A DNA stretch of 11,798 nt. Source: Bacteroidia bacterium. Lineage in GTDB: Bacteria; Bacteroidota; Bacteroidia; Bacteroidales; Dysgonomonadaceae. The stretch is taken from NCBI GenBank assembly GCA_030539475.1, contig JAUNRY010000035.1:1686-13483 (forward strand), given 5' to 3'. This document shows, piece by piece, positions 1-6,412 of the stretch. The position numbers and the translations under genes were made by a program. The notes below the pieces were generated by a model, which worked only from the letters and a program-made list of their open reading frames with translations, was not told the origin of the DNA and did not search any database. How positions within the stretch are numbered: position 1 is the stretch's first letter; each line of letters begins with the position of its first letter.

Positions 1-3000
1 TATTCTCCCCAATGCTTAATCTCAATTTCCTCTTTCTTCATCTTGCAAAACGCTTTGATAAACGCGCTTGCCAGCCGGGCATTGGTGATGAGCGGAATGT
101 TGAAATCGATGGCTCCGCGGCGGATTTTGTAGCCGTTGGTTAACTCCCTTTCGGTTAGATTTTTGGGGATATTGATGACCATATCGATTTTCTTTTCGGA
201 AATCAGTTCCGTTACTTTTGGTTCGCCTTCCTCGTCCGGCCATGCAACGAACGTGCTTCTCACGCCGTTTTCTTCCAGAAATTTCTGAGTTCCGGCGGTT
301 GCAAACAGGCTGTAGCCGTTTTCAACTAAAATCCGGCAGGCATCCAGCAACTGCACTTTCGATTTTGTACTTCCCGACGAAACCACGATGTTTTTCTCCG
401 GAATCCGGTAACCCACCGAAAGCATCGCCGTGAGAAGCGCATCGTCGAAATTGGAGCCGATGCAGCCCACTTCGCCCGTGGAAGCCATGTCCACGCCCAG
501 CACCGGGTCGGCTTTTTGCAATCGGGTGAAAGAGAATTGCGAGGCTTTGATGCCCACGTAATCCAAATCGAAAGCCGATTTCTCCGGTTTTTGTACTTCC
601 ATTCCCAGCATCACTTGAGTGGCAAGTTCAATAAAATTGATTTTCAGTACTTTGGAAACGAAAGGAAACGAACGCGAAGCGCGTAAGTTGCATTCAATCA
701 CCTTTATATCGTTGTCTTTCGCCAAAAATTGAATGTTGAACGGCCCTGAAATGTGCAGCTCTTTAGCAATTTCGCGCGCAATCTGCTTGATGCGGCGAAC
801 GGTTTGTACGTATATTTTCTGAGGCGGAAACTGAATGGTTGCGTCGCCGGAATGAACGCCTGCAAATTCCACGTGTTCGGAAATGGCGTAAACCACCAAC
901 TCGCCGTTTTGAGCCACAGCGTCAATCTCTATTTCCTTGGCGCCTTCGATAAATTCCGAAACCACCACCGGATGTTCTTTGGAGACTTCGGTGGCAAGCG
1001 TAAGAAAGCGTTCGAGTTCATGGGTGTTGGAACAAACGTTCATGGCCGCGCCCGAAAGCACGTAAGACGGCCGCACCAGCAACGGAAATCCCACTTCTTC
1101 CACAAACTGATGGATGTCATCGAGCGTAGTCAGCTCCTTCCAGCGTGGTTGGTCGATTCCTAAGCGGTCGAGCATCGAAGAAAATTTATGGCGGTCTTCG
1201 GCGTTATCAATGTCGGCGGCCTGCGTACCCAAGATTTTCACTCCCGATTGGTCGAGTCGCACCGCCAGGTTGTTCGGAATTTGCCCTCCGGTGGAAACAA
1301 TCACGCCTTTCGGATTTTCCAGTTCGATGATGTCGCGCACGCGTTCGTAGCTCAATTCGTCGAAATACAGGCGGTCGCACATATCGTAATCGGTTGAAAC
1401 CGTTTCGGGATTGTAGTTTATCATCACCGAGCGCAAACCCTCTTTGCGAATGGTATTCAGCGCGTTTACCGAGCACCAGTCGAATTCCACCGAGGAGCCG
1501 ATGCGGTATGCACCCGAACCAAGTACAATGGCAGAACGATGGTCGCCCAGGTATTTTACATCGTTGGCTATTCCATTGTAAGTCAAATATAAATAATTGG
1601 TTTGCGCCGGATATTCGGCTGCCAGCGTGTCGATTTGTTTTACCACCGGCAGAATGCCACGCTTCACGCGCTCGTTGCGGACGGTGTCCTTCGGCATCGG
1701 CTTTTTGTAAATCAATTTTTCAATCTGATAATCCGAAAAACCTGTTTTCTTAGCTTCTGTAAATAGTTCAGTAGAAAGCTGTTCAACGTTCTCTAATTTC
1801 TCAATTTCTTTGGATATGTTGAAAATATGTTGAAGTTTGTAAAGAAACCAGCGGTCTATTTTTGTTAAATCGTGAATGGTGTCCACCGAATATCCTTGCT
1901 CAAATGCCTGCGCGAGGAAGAACACGCGTTTATCGGTCGGGATATTTAAATCTTTGTCCAGTTCGTTGGTAAACAGCTCTTTATTTCCCATAAACCCGTG
2001 CATTCCCTGTTGAATCATTCGCAATCCTTTTTGGAATGCTTCTTCAAACGAGCGGCCGATGGACATGATTTCGCCCACCGATTTCATCGAAGAGCCGATT
2101 TCGCGGCTCACACCGTGGAATTTTGCCAAATCCCACCGCGGAATTTTGCAGACGATGTAATCCAGCGCGGGCTCAAAGAACGCCGAAGTTTCTTTCGTTA
2201 CCGAATTTTTCAGGTCGGGAAGTCCGTATCCCAGTCCGAGTTTCGCTGCCACAAACGCCAGCGGATAACCGGTAGCTTTGGATGCCAGCGCCGATGAGCG
2301 GCTCAAACGGGCATTCACTTCTATCACGCGGTAATCTTCCGAAAACGGGTCGAGAGCGTACTGCACGTTACACTCGCCCACGATGCCGATGTGGCGGATA
2401 ATGCGGATAGCGAGTTCGCGCAGTTTATAATATTCGCTGTTGGTGAGCGTTTGCGATGGCGCCACCACGATGCTCTCGCCGGTGTGGATGCCCAGCGGGT
2501 CGAAATTTTCCATGTTGCAGACCGTGATGCAGTTGTCGTGCCGGTCGCGAACCACCTCGTATTCAATTTCTTTCCAGCCTTTCAGCGATTTCTCCACCAG
2601 CACCTGCGGCGAGTAGTTGAACGCTTTGGTTACGAGCGTTTTCAGTTCTTCATCGTTGTCGCAGAAACCGCTTCCCAAGCCTCCAAGCGCGTAGGCAGCA
2701 CGCACAATTACCGGGTAGCCCAGCTCATTTGCCGCCCGCAAAGCGTCTTCAAGCGAAGTTACCGCTTCACTTTTGATGTATTTTACCCCGATTTCGGAAA
2801 GTTTCCGGTTGAAAATTTCCCGGTCTTCCGTATCGATAATGGCTTGCACGGGCGTGCCCAGCACACGCACGTTGTATTTTTCGAGGATTTTATTTTTGTA
2901 AAGCGCCACGCCGCAATTGAGCGCCGTTTGTCCGCCAAAAGAGAGAAAAATGCTGTCGGGGCGTTCTTTTTCGATTACTCTTTCCACAAAATCGGGCGTT

Positions 3001-4430
3001 ACGGGCAGGAAATACACCTTATCGGCAATTCCTTCGGAAGTCTGTACCGTAGCGATGTTCGGATTAATCAGCACGGTTTCGATGCCTTCTTCCTTCAGGG
3101 CTTTCAGCGCCTGCGAGCCGGAATAGTCGAACTCGCCGGCTTCACCGATTTTGAGCGCACCGGAACCTAAGAGGAGGACTTTATGCACCAAGCCCCTCTC
3201 TAACTCTCCCCCAAGGAGAGGGAACTCGGGTGGAATAGAGTTTGTAGTATTTTCGGGGGTACCACTTATATTACTTTTTGGCAAAAATTTTGACGAGCTT
3301 AAATACTCTTGAATAACAGTATTAACATTAATCGGAGCACTTTTGCCTCCTCCTTTGGAGGAGGTTAGGAGGAGGCTGAAAACATCAAACAAAAACTCCG
3401 TATCTGTTGGTCCTGCGGCGGCTTCGGGATGGAATTGGCAGGAAAACCACGGCTTTGATTTGTGGCGGATTCCTTCGTTGGTTCCGTCGTTCATATTCAC
3501 GAAAAGCGGCTCCCATTCTTCGGAAAGCGAATTGTTGTCCACCGCAAATCCGTGATTTTGAGACGTAACGAATGCCCGTTGCGTACCAACGAGTTGCACG
3601 GGCTGATTGCAGCTTCGGTGTCCGTATTTCAGTTTGTAGGTTTTGGCTCCTCCCGCCAGTGAAAGCAACTGATTTCCCATACAAATTCCGAAAATCGGCT
3701 TGTCGGTTTGCATGGCTTTCCGAATGTTATTTACCGTAGCAGCGCAATAAGCAGGGTTGCCGGGTCCGTTGGAAATGAAAAGCCCGTCGAATTCCAGCGT
3801 GTTGAAATCGTAATCCCAAGGCACACGCACAACCGTTGTATCTCGTTTCAGCAGGCAGCGGATAATGTTGTTTTTCACCCCGCAATCCACCAGTACTACT
3901 TTGTGCTTTCCGTTACCGTAGGTAATTACCTCTTTGCAGCTTACTTTTGCCACCTGATTTTCGTCATCGGGATTAACAAAGGGGATATCGGGTTCCTCCG
4001 GGAACACCAGCTTGCCGAGCATCGTTCCCTTTTCGCGCACGAGTTTGGTCAGTTCGCGGGTGTCGATGCCGTAAACGGCGGGCACTTTGTTTTCTTTGAG
4101 CCAGTCGCTGAGGCTTTTCGACGCGTTCCAGTGGCTGTATTCAAAAGAAAAATCGGAAACAATAAGGCCGCTTGCCTGTATTTTTTCCGATTCGTAAAAA
4201 GTGGAGATGCCGTTTTGAGTTTCGTCTTTCGGTACGCCGTAATTGCCGATAAGCGGGTAGGTAAGCGTGAGAATCTGGCCGAGATAGGATGGGTCGGACA
4301 AGCTTTCGACGTAGCCGGCCATTCCGGTGCTGAAAACAACTTCGCCGGCTACCGGCGCTTCGTAACCAAATGATTTTCCCTGAAATATTGTTCCGTCTTC
4401 GAGAACGAGGTGGAGAGGTTTGTTGTACAT
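1..4430 (-). CDS. carA-carB: Fused CarA-CarB carbamoyl-phosphate synthase (glutamine-hydrolysing), 3' end at window edge
   Basis: This cytoplasmic enzyme makes carbamoyl phosphate from glutamine, bicarbonate and two ATP for pyrimidine and arginine synthesis. The frame is open from ATG at 4430 to the left edge, at least 1476 codons. Residues 1-351 are CarA: an N-terminal small-subunit domain, then a class I glutaminase with nucleophile Cys250 in FGICMGNQ and His334/Glu336 in QFHPEA. Residues 352-414 are a linker. CarB starts near 415 (KVLLLGSGALKIGEAGEFDY, from Lys417) with the first ATP-grasp half (YALGGLGSG near 580). An oligomerisation region follows at about 816-960. The second half starts near 961 (GSGAYRIGSSVEFDW; RPSYVLSG near 1120), and an MGS-like allosteric domain starts near 1347. 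CarB is about 1062 residues against 1073 in E. coli, and bases 2-1 read TA on the coding strand, so the stop is probably the next codon. No ATG lies near the CarB start; only GTG (Val415) or TTG could begin a separate CarB. The subunits are separate genes in E. coli and, as I recall, in Bacteroides. Sequencing error is the main alternative. Confidence 0.93.
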   Translation of the reverse strand, partial: MYNKPLHLVLEDGTIFQGKSFGYEAPVAGEVVFSTGMAGYVESLSDPSYLGQILTLTYPLIGNYGVPKDETQNGISTFYESEKIQASGLIVSDFSFEYSHWNASKSLSDWLKENKVPAVYGIDTRELTKLVREKGTMLGKLVFPEEPDIPFVNPDDENQVAKVSCKEVITYGNGKHKVVLVDCGVKNNIIRCLLKRDTTVVRVPWDYDFNTLEFDGLFISNGPGNPAYCAATVNNIRKAMQTDKPIFGICMGNQLLSLAGGAKTYKLKYGHRSCNQPVQLVGTQRAFVTSQNHGFAVDNNSLSEEWEPLFVNMNDGTNEGIRHKSKPWFSCQFHPEAAAGPTDTEFLFDVFSLLLTSSKGGGKSAPINVNTVIQEYLSSSKFLPKSNISGTPENTTNSIPPEFPLLGGELERGLVHKVLLLGSGALKIGEAGEFDYSGSQALKALKEEGIETVLINPNIATVQTSEGIADKVYFLPVTPDFVERVIEKERPDSIFLSFGGQTALNCGVALYKNKILEKYNVRVLGTPVQAIIDTEDREIFNRKLSEIGVKYIKSEAVTSLEDALRAANELGYPVIVRAAYALGGLGSGFCDNDEELKTLVTKAFNYSPQVLVEKSLKGWKEIEYEVVRDRHDNCITVCNMENFDPLGIHTGESIVVAPSQTLTNSEYYKLRELAIRIIRHIGIVGECNVQYALDPFSEDYRVIEVNARLSRSSALASKATGYPLAFVAAKLGLGYGLPDLKNSVTKETSAFFEPALDYIVCKIPRWDLAKFHGVSREIGSSMKSVGEIMSIGRSFEEAFQKGLRMIQQGMHGFMGNKELFTNELDKDLNIPTDKRVFFLAQAFEQGYSVDTIHDLTKIDRWFLYKLQHIFNISKEIEKLENVEQLSTELFTEAKKTGFSDYQIEKLIYKKPMPKDTVRNERVKRGILPVVKQIDTLAAEYPAQTNYLYLTYNGIANDVKYLGDHRSAIVLGSGAYRIGSSVEFDWCSVNALNTIRKEGLRSVMINYNPETVSTDYDMCDRLYFDELSYERVRDIIELENPKGVIVSTGGQIPNNLAVRLDQSGVKILGTQAADIDNAEDRHKFSSMLDRLGIDQPRWKELTTLDDIHQFVEEVGFPLLVRPSYVLSGAAMNVCSNTHELERFLTLATEVSKEHPVVVSEFIEGAKEIEIDAVAQNGELVVYAISEHVEFAGVHSGDATIQFPPQKIYVQTVRRIKQIAREIAKELHISGPFNIQFLAKDNDIKVIECNLRASRSFPFVSKVLKINFIELATQVMLGMEVQKPEKSAFDLDYVGIKASQFSFTRLQKADPVLGVDMASTGEVGCIGSNFDDALLTAMLSVGYRIPEKNIVVSSGSTKSKVQLLDACRILVENGYSLFATAGTQKFLEENGVRSTFVAWPDEEGEPKVTELISEKKIDMVINIPKNLTERELTNGYKIRRGAIDFNIPLITNARLASAFIKAFCKMKKEEIEIKHWGE
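3191..3224 (+). repeat. GC-rich repeat copy 1 (CarB-proximal end of the CarA-CarB linker)
   Basis: This 34-base pyrimidine-rich then purine-rich sequence contains the cores CTAAC and CCCCCAAGGAG. It aligns with the reverse complement of the copy at 3343-3377 at about 24 of 35 columns, with one gap and mostly C/T differences. Both copies begin AGCC in their own orientation. On the coding strand it is read in frame as PLLGGELERG. It also holds a small internal dyad (CTCTCC/GGAGAG). Similar GC-rich, partly palindromic repeats are, from memory, common between genes in Bacteroidota genomes. Here it lies inside a reading frame. Confidence 0.7.
3343..3377 (-). repeat. GC-rich repeat copy 2 (CarA-proximal end of the CarA-CarB linker)
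   Basis: This 35-base sequence is inverted relative to the copy at 3191-3224. It contains a perfect internal palindrome, CCTCCTCC-TTT-GGAGGAGG (3346-3364). On the coding strand it is translated as SLLLTSSKGGGK directly after the CarA motif TEFLFDVF, where CarA would be expected to end. Together the two copies bound a 187-base segment (3191-3377) that begins AGCC and ends GGCT, like the terminal inverted repeats of a small non-autonomous element. I see no target-site duplication. Confidence 0.7.
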
Positions 4431-4445
4431 ATATTAAAAGTTTGG

Positions 4446-4453
4446 CAAAAATA
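4446..4453 (-). promoter_or_regulatory. Probable -7 promoter element for the carA-carB fusion
   Basis: The minus strand reads TATTTTTG, an exact match to the Bacteroidota -7 consensus TAnnTTTG, 15 bases upstream of the ATG at 4430. This implies a very short 5' leader. I see no clear TTTG at the expected -33 position, so the call rests on the -7 element alone. Confidence 0.5.
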
Positions 4454-4760
4454 CGAAATTTCCTGCATTTTATTTTTATAAAACACTTTGTTTAAAATAA
4501 ATTAAGAATATTGTCAAATAGTTTACATAATTGACAGATTAGAGCCAAAAGATAAGCCGGGAAAGAATTTGTTGCGGTTGTTTAGTAAGACGGCAATGGT
4601 GGTTTGGCTGGAAATTTCAGTTGAATCCTTGACAATTACCAATTACAGGGAATTTTTTCCCCATTCCCGCTTGATTCTTAACAGGTTTATTATCAGAGAT
4701 GAAAATGTTTTATTATATGTATTTTAACATTCAGAAGTGAGATTTTCCTCTCAAAAGTTT
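4454..4760. other. Intergenic stretch with no recognisable gene
   Basis: This is the bulk of the divergent gap between the carbamoyl-phosphate synthase gene and the thioredoxin-fold gene. It is AT-rich and contains no open frame with recognisable coding character on either strand. Small dyads are present: TGTCAA at 4512-4517 facing TTGACA at 4531-4536, and GGGAA/TTCCC around a T-rich loop near 4648-4661. Each is too short to call as an operator or RNA gene. Confidence 0.6.
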
Positions 4761-4788
4761 TTTGTTAATTAAAACCGACGTACTTTTG
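4761..4788 (+). promoter_or_regulatory. Probable promoter of the thioredoxin-fold gene
   Basis: TACTTTTG at 4781-4788 fits the Bacteroidota -7 consensus TAnnTTTG. A TTTG at 4761-4764 could serve as the -33 element, but the 16-base spacer is shorter than the usual 19-21. Transcription would start near 4793-4795 and give a leader of about 95 bases before the ATG at 4888. Confidence 0.55.
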
Positions 4789-4799
4789 TCGTTGGAAAA

Positions 4800-4823
4800 A
4801 TTGACTTTTAGCGAAAAGTCAAT
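4800..4823 (+). promoter_or_regulatory. Perfect 10-bp hairpin in the leader of the thioredoxin-fold gene
   Basis: ATTGACTTTT (4800-4809) is followed by the tetraloop AGCG and then the exact complement AAAAGTCAAT (4814-4823). The hairpin would lie within about ten bases of the predicted RNA 5' end. It has no following T-run, so it is not a standard terminator. It could be a 5' stabilising structure, part of a regulatory leader, or a dyad operator at the DNA level. The sequence does not decide between these. Confidence 0.6.
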
Positions 4824-4887
4824 AGTAAATGAACTTGTTAAATGCGTGAAGCACAAGCAAGTTTGAGTATTAACTAAAACATTTTAT

Positions 4888-5379
4888 ATGAAATATGTGA
4901 ACTTTTGCCTTGCAGCAATAATTTCGCTTCTTTCAATGTCGAGCTCAATCAAAACCAACAAAGCTTCCACAGGTTATTATCCCGGCGAGCAAATTCCAAC
5001 TATTGTTCTCAGCGGATTGGAAGGCAACAAACTCGACTTAAGCGAATGCAAAGGCAAAAAAGTAGTATTAAGCTTTTGGGCGGCTTACGATGCCCAGTCA
5101 AGAGCCAGTAACGTTCAGTTGTATAATTATTTAAAAGAAAATGAACCTGACGTTGTGTTTCTGTCTGTTTCGTTTGATGAAAACAGAAACGTTTTTGAAA
5201 GAACCGCGCTCTTGGACAACATGGATTTAAACTCGCAATTCTGCGATGAGGCCGGAACCGATTCTAAAATCTACAAAGATTTTCAGTTGAGGAGTGGTTT
5301 CAAAAATTACTTAATCGACGAAAACGGAGTTATTTTGGCCATGGGCCTATCGATTGAAAAATTAAAAAACCTGATTTAA
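4888..5379 (+). CDS. Exported thioredoxin-fold (TlpA/redoxin-like) protein lacking the CxxC motif
   Basis: The product is 163 residues. The first 20-27 residues look like a signal peptide (Lys2, then a hydrophobic stretch AAIISLLSM), so it probably acts in the periplasm or envelope. The rest follows the TlpA/AhpC redoxin plan: a strand ending VVLSFWAAYDAQSRA (59-73), VVFLSVSFDE (89-98) and NYLIDENGVIL (140-150). In a normal TlpA-like protein FWA is followed by a CxxC pair. Here the equivalent is AYDAQS with no cysteine, and the usual cis-proline before the FLID strand appears to be Phe138. The cysteines are Cys7 (signal), Cys54 and Cys119, not a redox pair. It is therefore unlikely to be a classical disulfide oxidoreductase. 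From memory, similar CxxC-less redoxins occur in other Bacteroidales. The gene stands alone, with its own promoter and terminator. Fold assignment is fairly sure; function is unknown. Confidence 0.85.
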   Translation: MKYVNFCLAAIISLLSMSSSIKTNKASTGYYPGEQIPTIVLSGLEGNKLDLSECKGKKVVLSFWAAYDAQSRASNVQLYNYLKENEPDVVFLSVSFDENRNVFERTALLDNMDLNSQFCDEAGTDSKIYKDFQLRSGFKNYLIDENGVILAMGLSIEKLKNLI

Positions 5380-5394
5380 GTAATTAAATGTAAT

Positions 5395-5434
5395 AAAAAT
5401 CAGGGCATTCATATTGAACGCCCTGATTTTTTTT
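5395..5434 (+). terminator. Intrinsic terminator after the thioredoxin-fold gene, possibly bidirectional
   Basis: A stem of AAAAATCAGGGC (5395-5406) pairs with GCCCTGATTTTT (5420-5431). The inner arms TTCA/TGAA close a TAT loop after one A-C mismatch. On the plus strand it ends in a run of eight T residues (5427-5434), 15 bases after the stop codon at 5379. On the minus strand the stem is followed by five T residues, so it may also stop transcripts arriving from gpmA. Confidence 0.9.
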
Positions 5435-5455
5435 GTGTACACGTAAGTTCGTTTT

Positions 5456-5528
5456 CAGATAATGGCTACGCCGACAAACGGCCTTTCGAAGAATAAATTC
5501 AATACCACTCTCGCGTAAGCGTTATCTG
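5456..5528. repeat. Imperfect 16-bp inverted repeat between convergent genes
   Basis: Arm 5456-5471 (starts CAGATAATGG) and arm 5513-5528 (ends GTTATCTG) are complementary except for three positions, one of them a possible G-U pair. They are separated by 41 bases. A small nested hairpin, GCCG-ACAAA-CGGC (5470-5482), sits at the inner edge of the left arm. The element lies just past the gpmA stop codon and downstream of the terminator at 5395-5434. It could be a REP-like element or a second terminator or processing structure for gpmA, but there is no T-run. I cannot see other copies in this window. Confidence 0.45.
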
Positions 5529-5561
5529 TGTAAAACGTTGCCGTAATCTTAAACAGCCTAC

Positions 5562-6308
5562 TTACTTCTTGGCCTGATTAGCTACCGCATCCATCAGTTT
5601 TTTGATTTCTTCCGGATCGCCCAGGAAATAATCTTTCACCAAGTTCATGTTATCGTCAAATTCAAAAACGTACGGCACGGCTGTGGGCAGGTTCAGGCTA
5701 ACGATATTTTCGTTGGAAATACCTTTCAGGTGTTTGATAATTCCACGCAAACTGTTTCCGTGAGCGGCAACGATAACTTCGTTGTATTTTTCTTTCATTT
5801 CGGGCACAACAACATCGTTCCAGTAGGGTAAAATCCGGTCAACAGTTTCTTTCAACGATTCCGTAAGCGGTAAATCTTTCTCCTCAATCCCTTTGTAGCG
5901 GGCGTCCATAAACGGCGAACGCTCATCGTCTTTCGCCAGCGGCGTGGGGGGAACGTCGTAACTTCTGCGCCAAATGAGCACCTGCTCGTCGCCGTATTTT
6001 TGTGCCGTTTCCGATTTGTTTAATCCTTGCAGCATTCCGTAATGTTTTTCGTTCAAACGCCATGTTTTTTCAACCGGAATCCAGTCCAAATCCATTTCAT
6101 CCAGTACAACGTTCAGCGTTTTTACCGCCCTTTTCAGGTACGATGTGAAGGCTTTTTCGAACTGAAAACCTTCTTTTTTCAATAATTTTCCCGCTTTGTG
6201 CGCTTCTTCTACGCCTTTTTCGGTTAAATCAACATCGGTCCATCCCGTAAACCGGTTTTCCTTGTTCCACGTGCTTTCGCCGTGACGAATTAAAACTACT
6301 CTTTTCAT
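5562..6308 (-). CDS. gpmA: 2,3-bisphosphoglycerate-dependent phosphoglycerate mutase
   Basis: This cytoplasmic glycolytic and gluconeogenic enzyme interconverts 3- and 2-phosphoglycerate through a phosphohistidine. The product is 248 residues, against 250 for E. coli GpmA. The N-terminal signature RHGESTWN (8-15) carries the phosphorylated His9. The rest of the family pattern follows: NRFTGWTDVDLTEKG (18-32), RLNEKHYG (84-91) with the acid/base Glu87, and AAHGNSLRG (181-189) with the second catalytic His183. The C-terminal tail ends in Lys and is full length, as expected for the tetrameric or dimeric cofactor-dependent class. The ATG at 6308 places the catalytic His nine residues in, as is normal. 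The nearest upstream gene is the MATE transporter 104 bases away, and a candidate promoter lies in that gap, so it is probably transcribed independently. Confidence 0.97.
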   Translation of the reverse strand: MKRVVLIRHGESTWNKENRFTGWTDVDLTEKGVEEAHKAGKLLKKEGFQFEKAFTSYLKRAVKTLNVVLDEMDLDWIPVEKTWRLNEKHYGMLQGLNKSETAQKYGDEQVLIWRRSYDVPPTPLAKDDERSPFMDARYKGIEEKDLPLTESLKETVDRILPYWNDVVVPEMKEKYNEVIVAAHGNSLRGIIKHLKGISNENIVSLNLPTAVPYVFEFDDNMNLVKDYFLGDPEEIKKLMDAVANQAKK

Positions 6309-6351
6309 TGTGTATAATTTATTTAATTTACTGTTTAGCGTTTTAGAATGA

Positions 6352-6359
6352 CAAAACTA
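6352..6359 (-). promoter_or_regulatory. Candidate -7 promoter element for gpmA
   Basis: The minus strand reads TAGTTTTG, matching TAnnTTTG, 43 bases upstream of the gpmA ATG and within the 104-base gap after the MATE gene. No good TTTG is present at the -33 distance. Confidence 0.4.
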
Positions 6360-6412
6360 CTCAAAAAGTATGAATTTTCCGAATTTTTGTTGTCCTATTT
6401 GCAAGCAATGAC

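Noticed and set aside
2391..3170. A 259-codon plus-strand open frame opposite CarB
   Set aside because: It is the antisense of strongly conserved CarB sequence. Its translation resembles no protein, and the opposite strand explains the lack of stops.
4512..4536. TGTCAA/TTGACA dyad and sigma-70-like TTGACA sequences in the intergenic region
   Set aside because: The arms are only 6 bases with a 13-base gap in AT-rich DNA, and Bacteroidota do not use the TTGACA -35 consensus.
4842..4877. A possible 11-residue leader peptide (MREAQASLSIN) just before the redoxin gene
   Set aside because: It has no run of a regulatory amino acid, no attenuator and no support beyond an ATG and a stop. It is within chance expectation.
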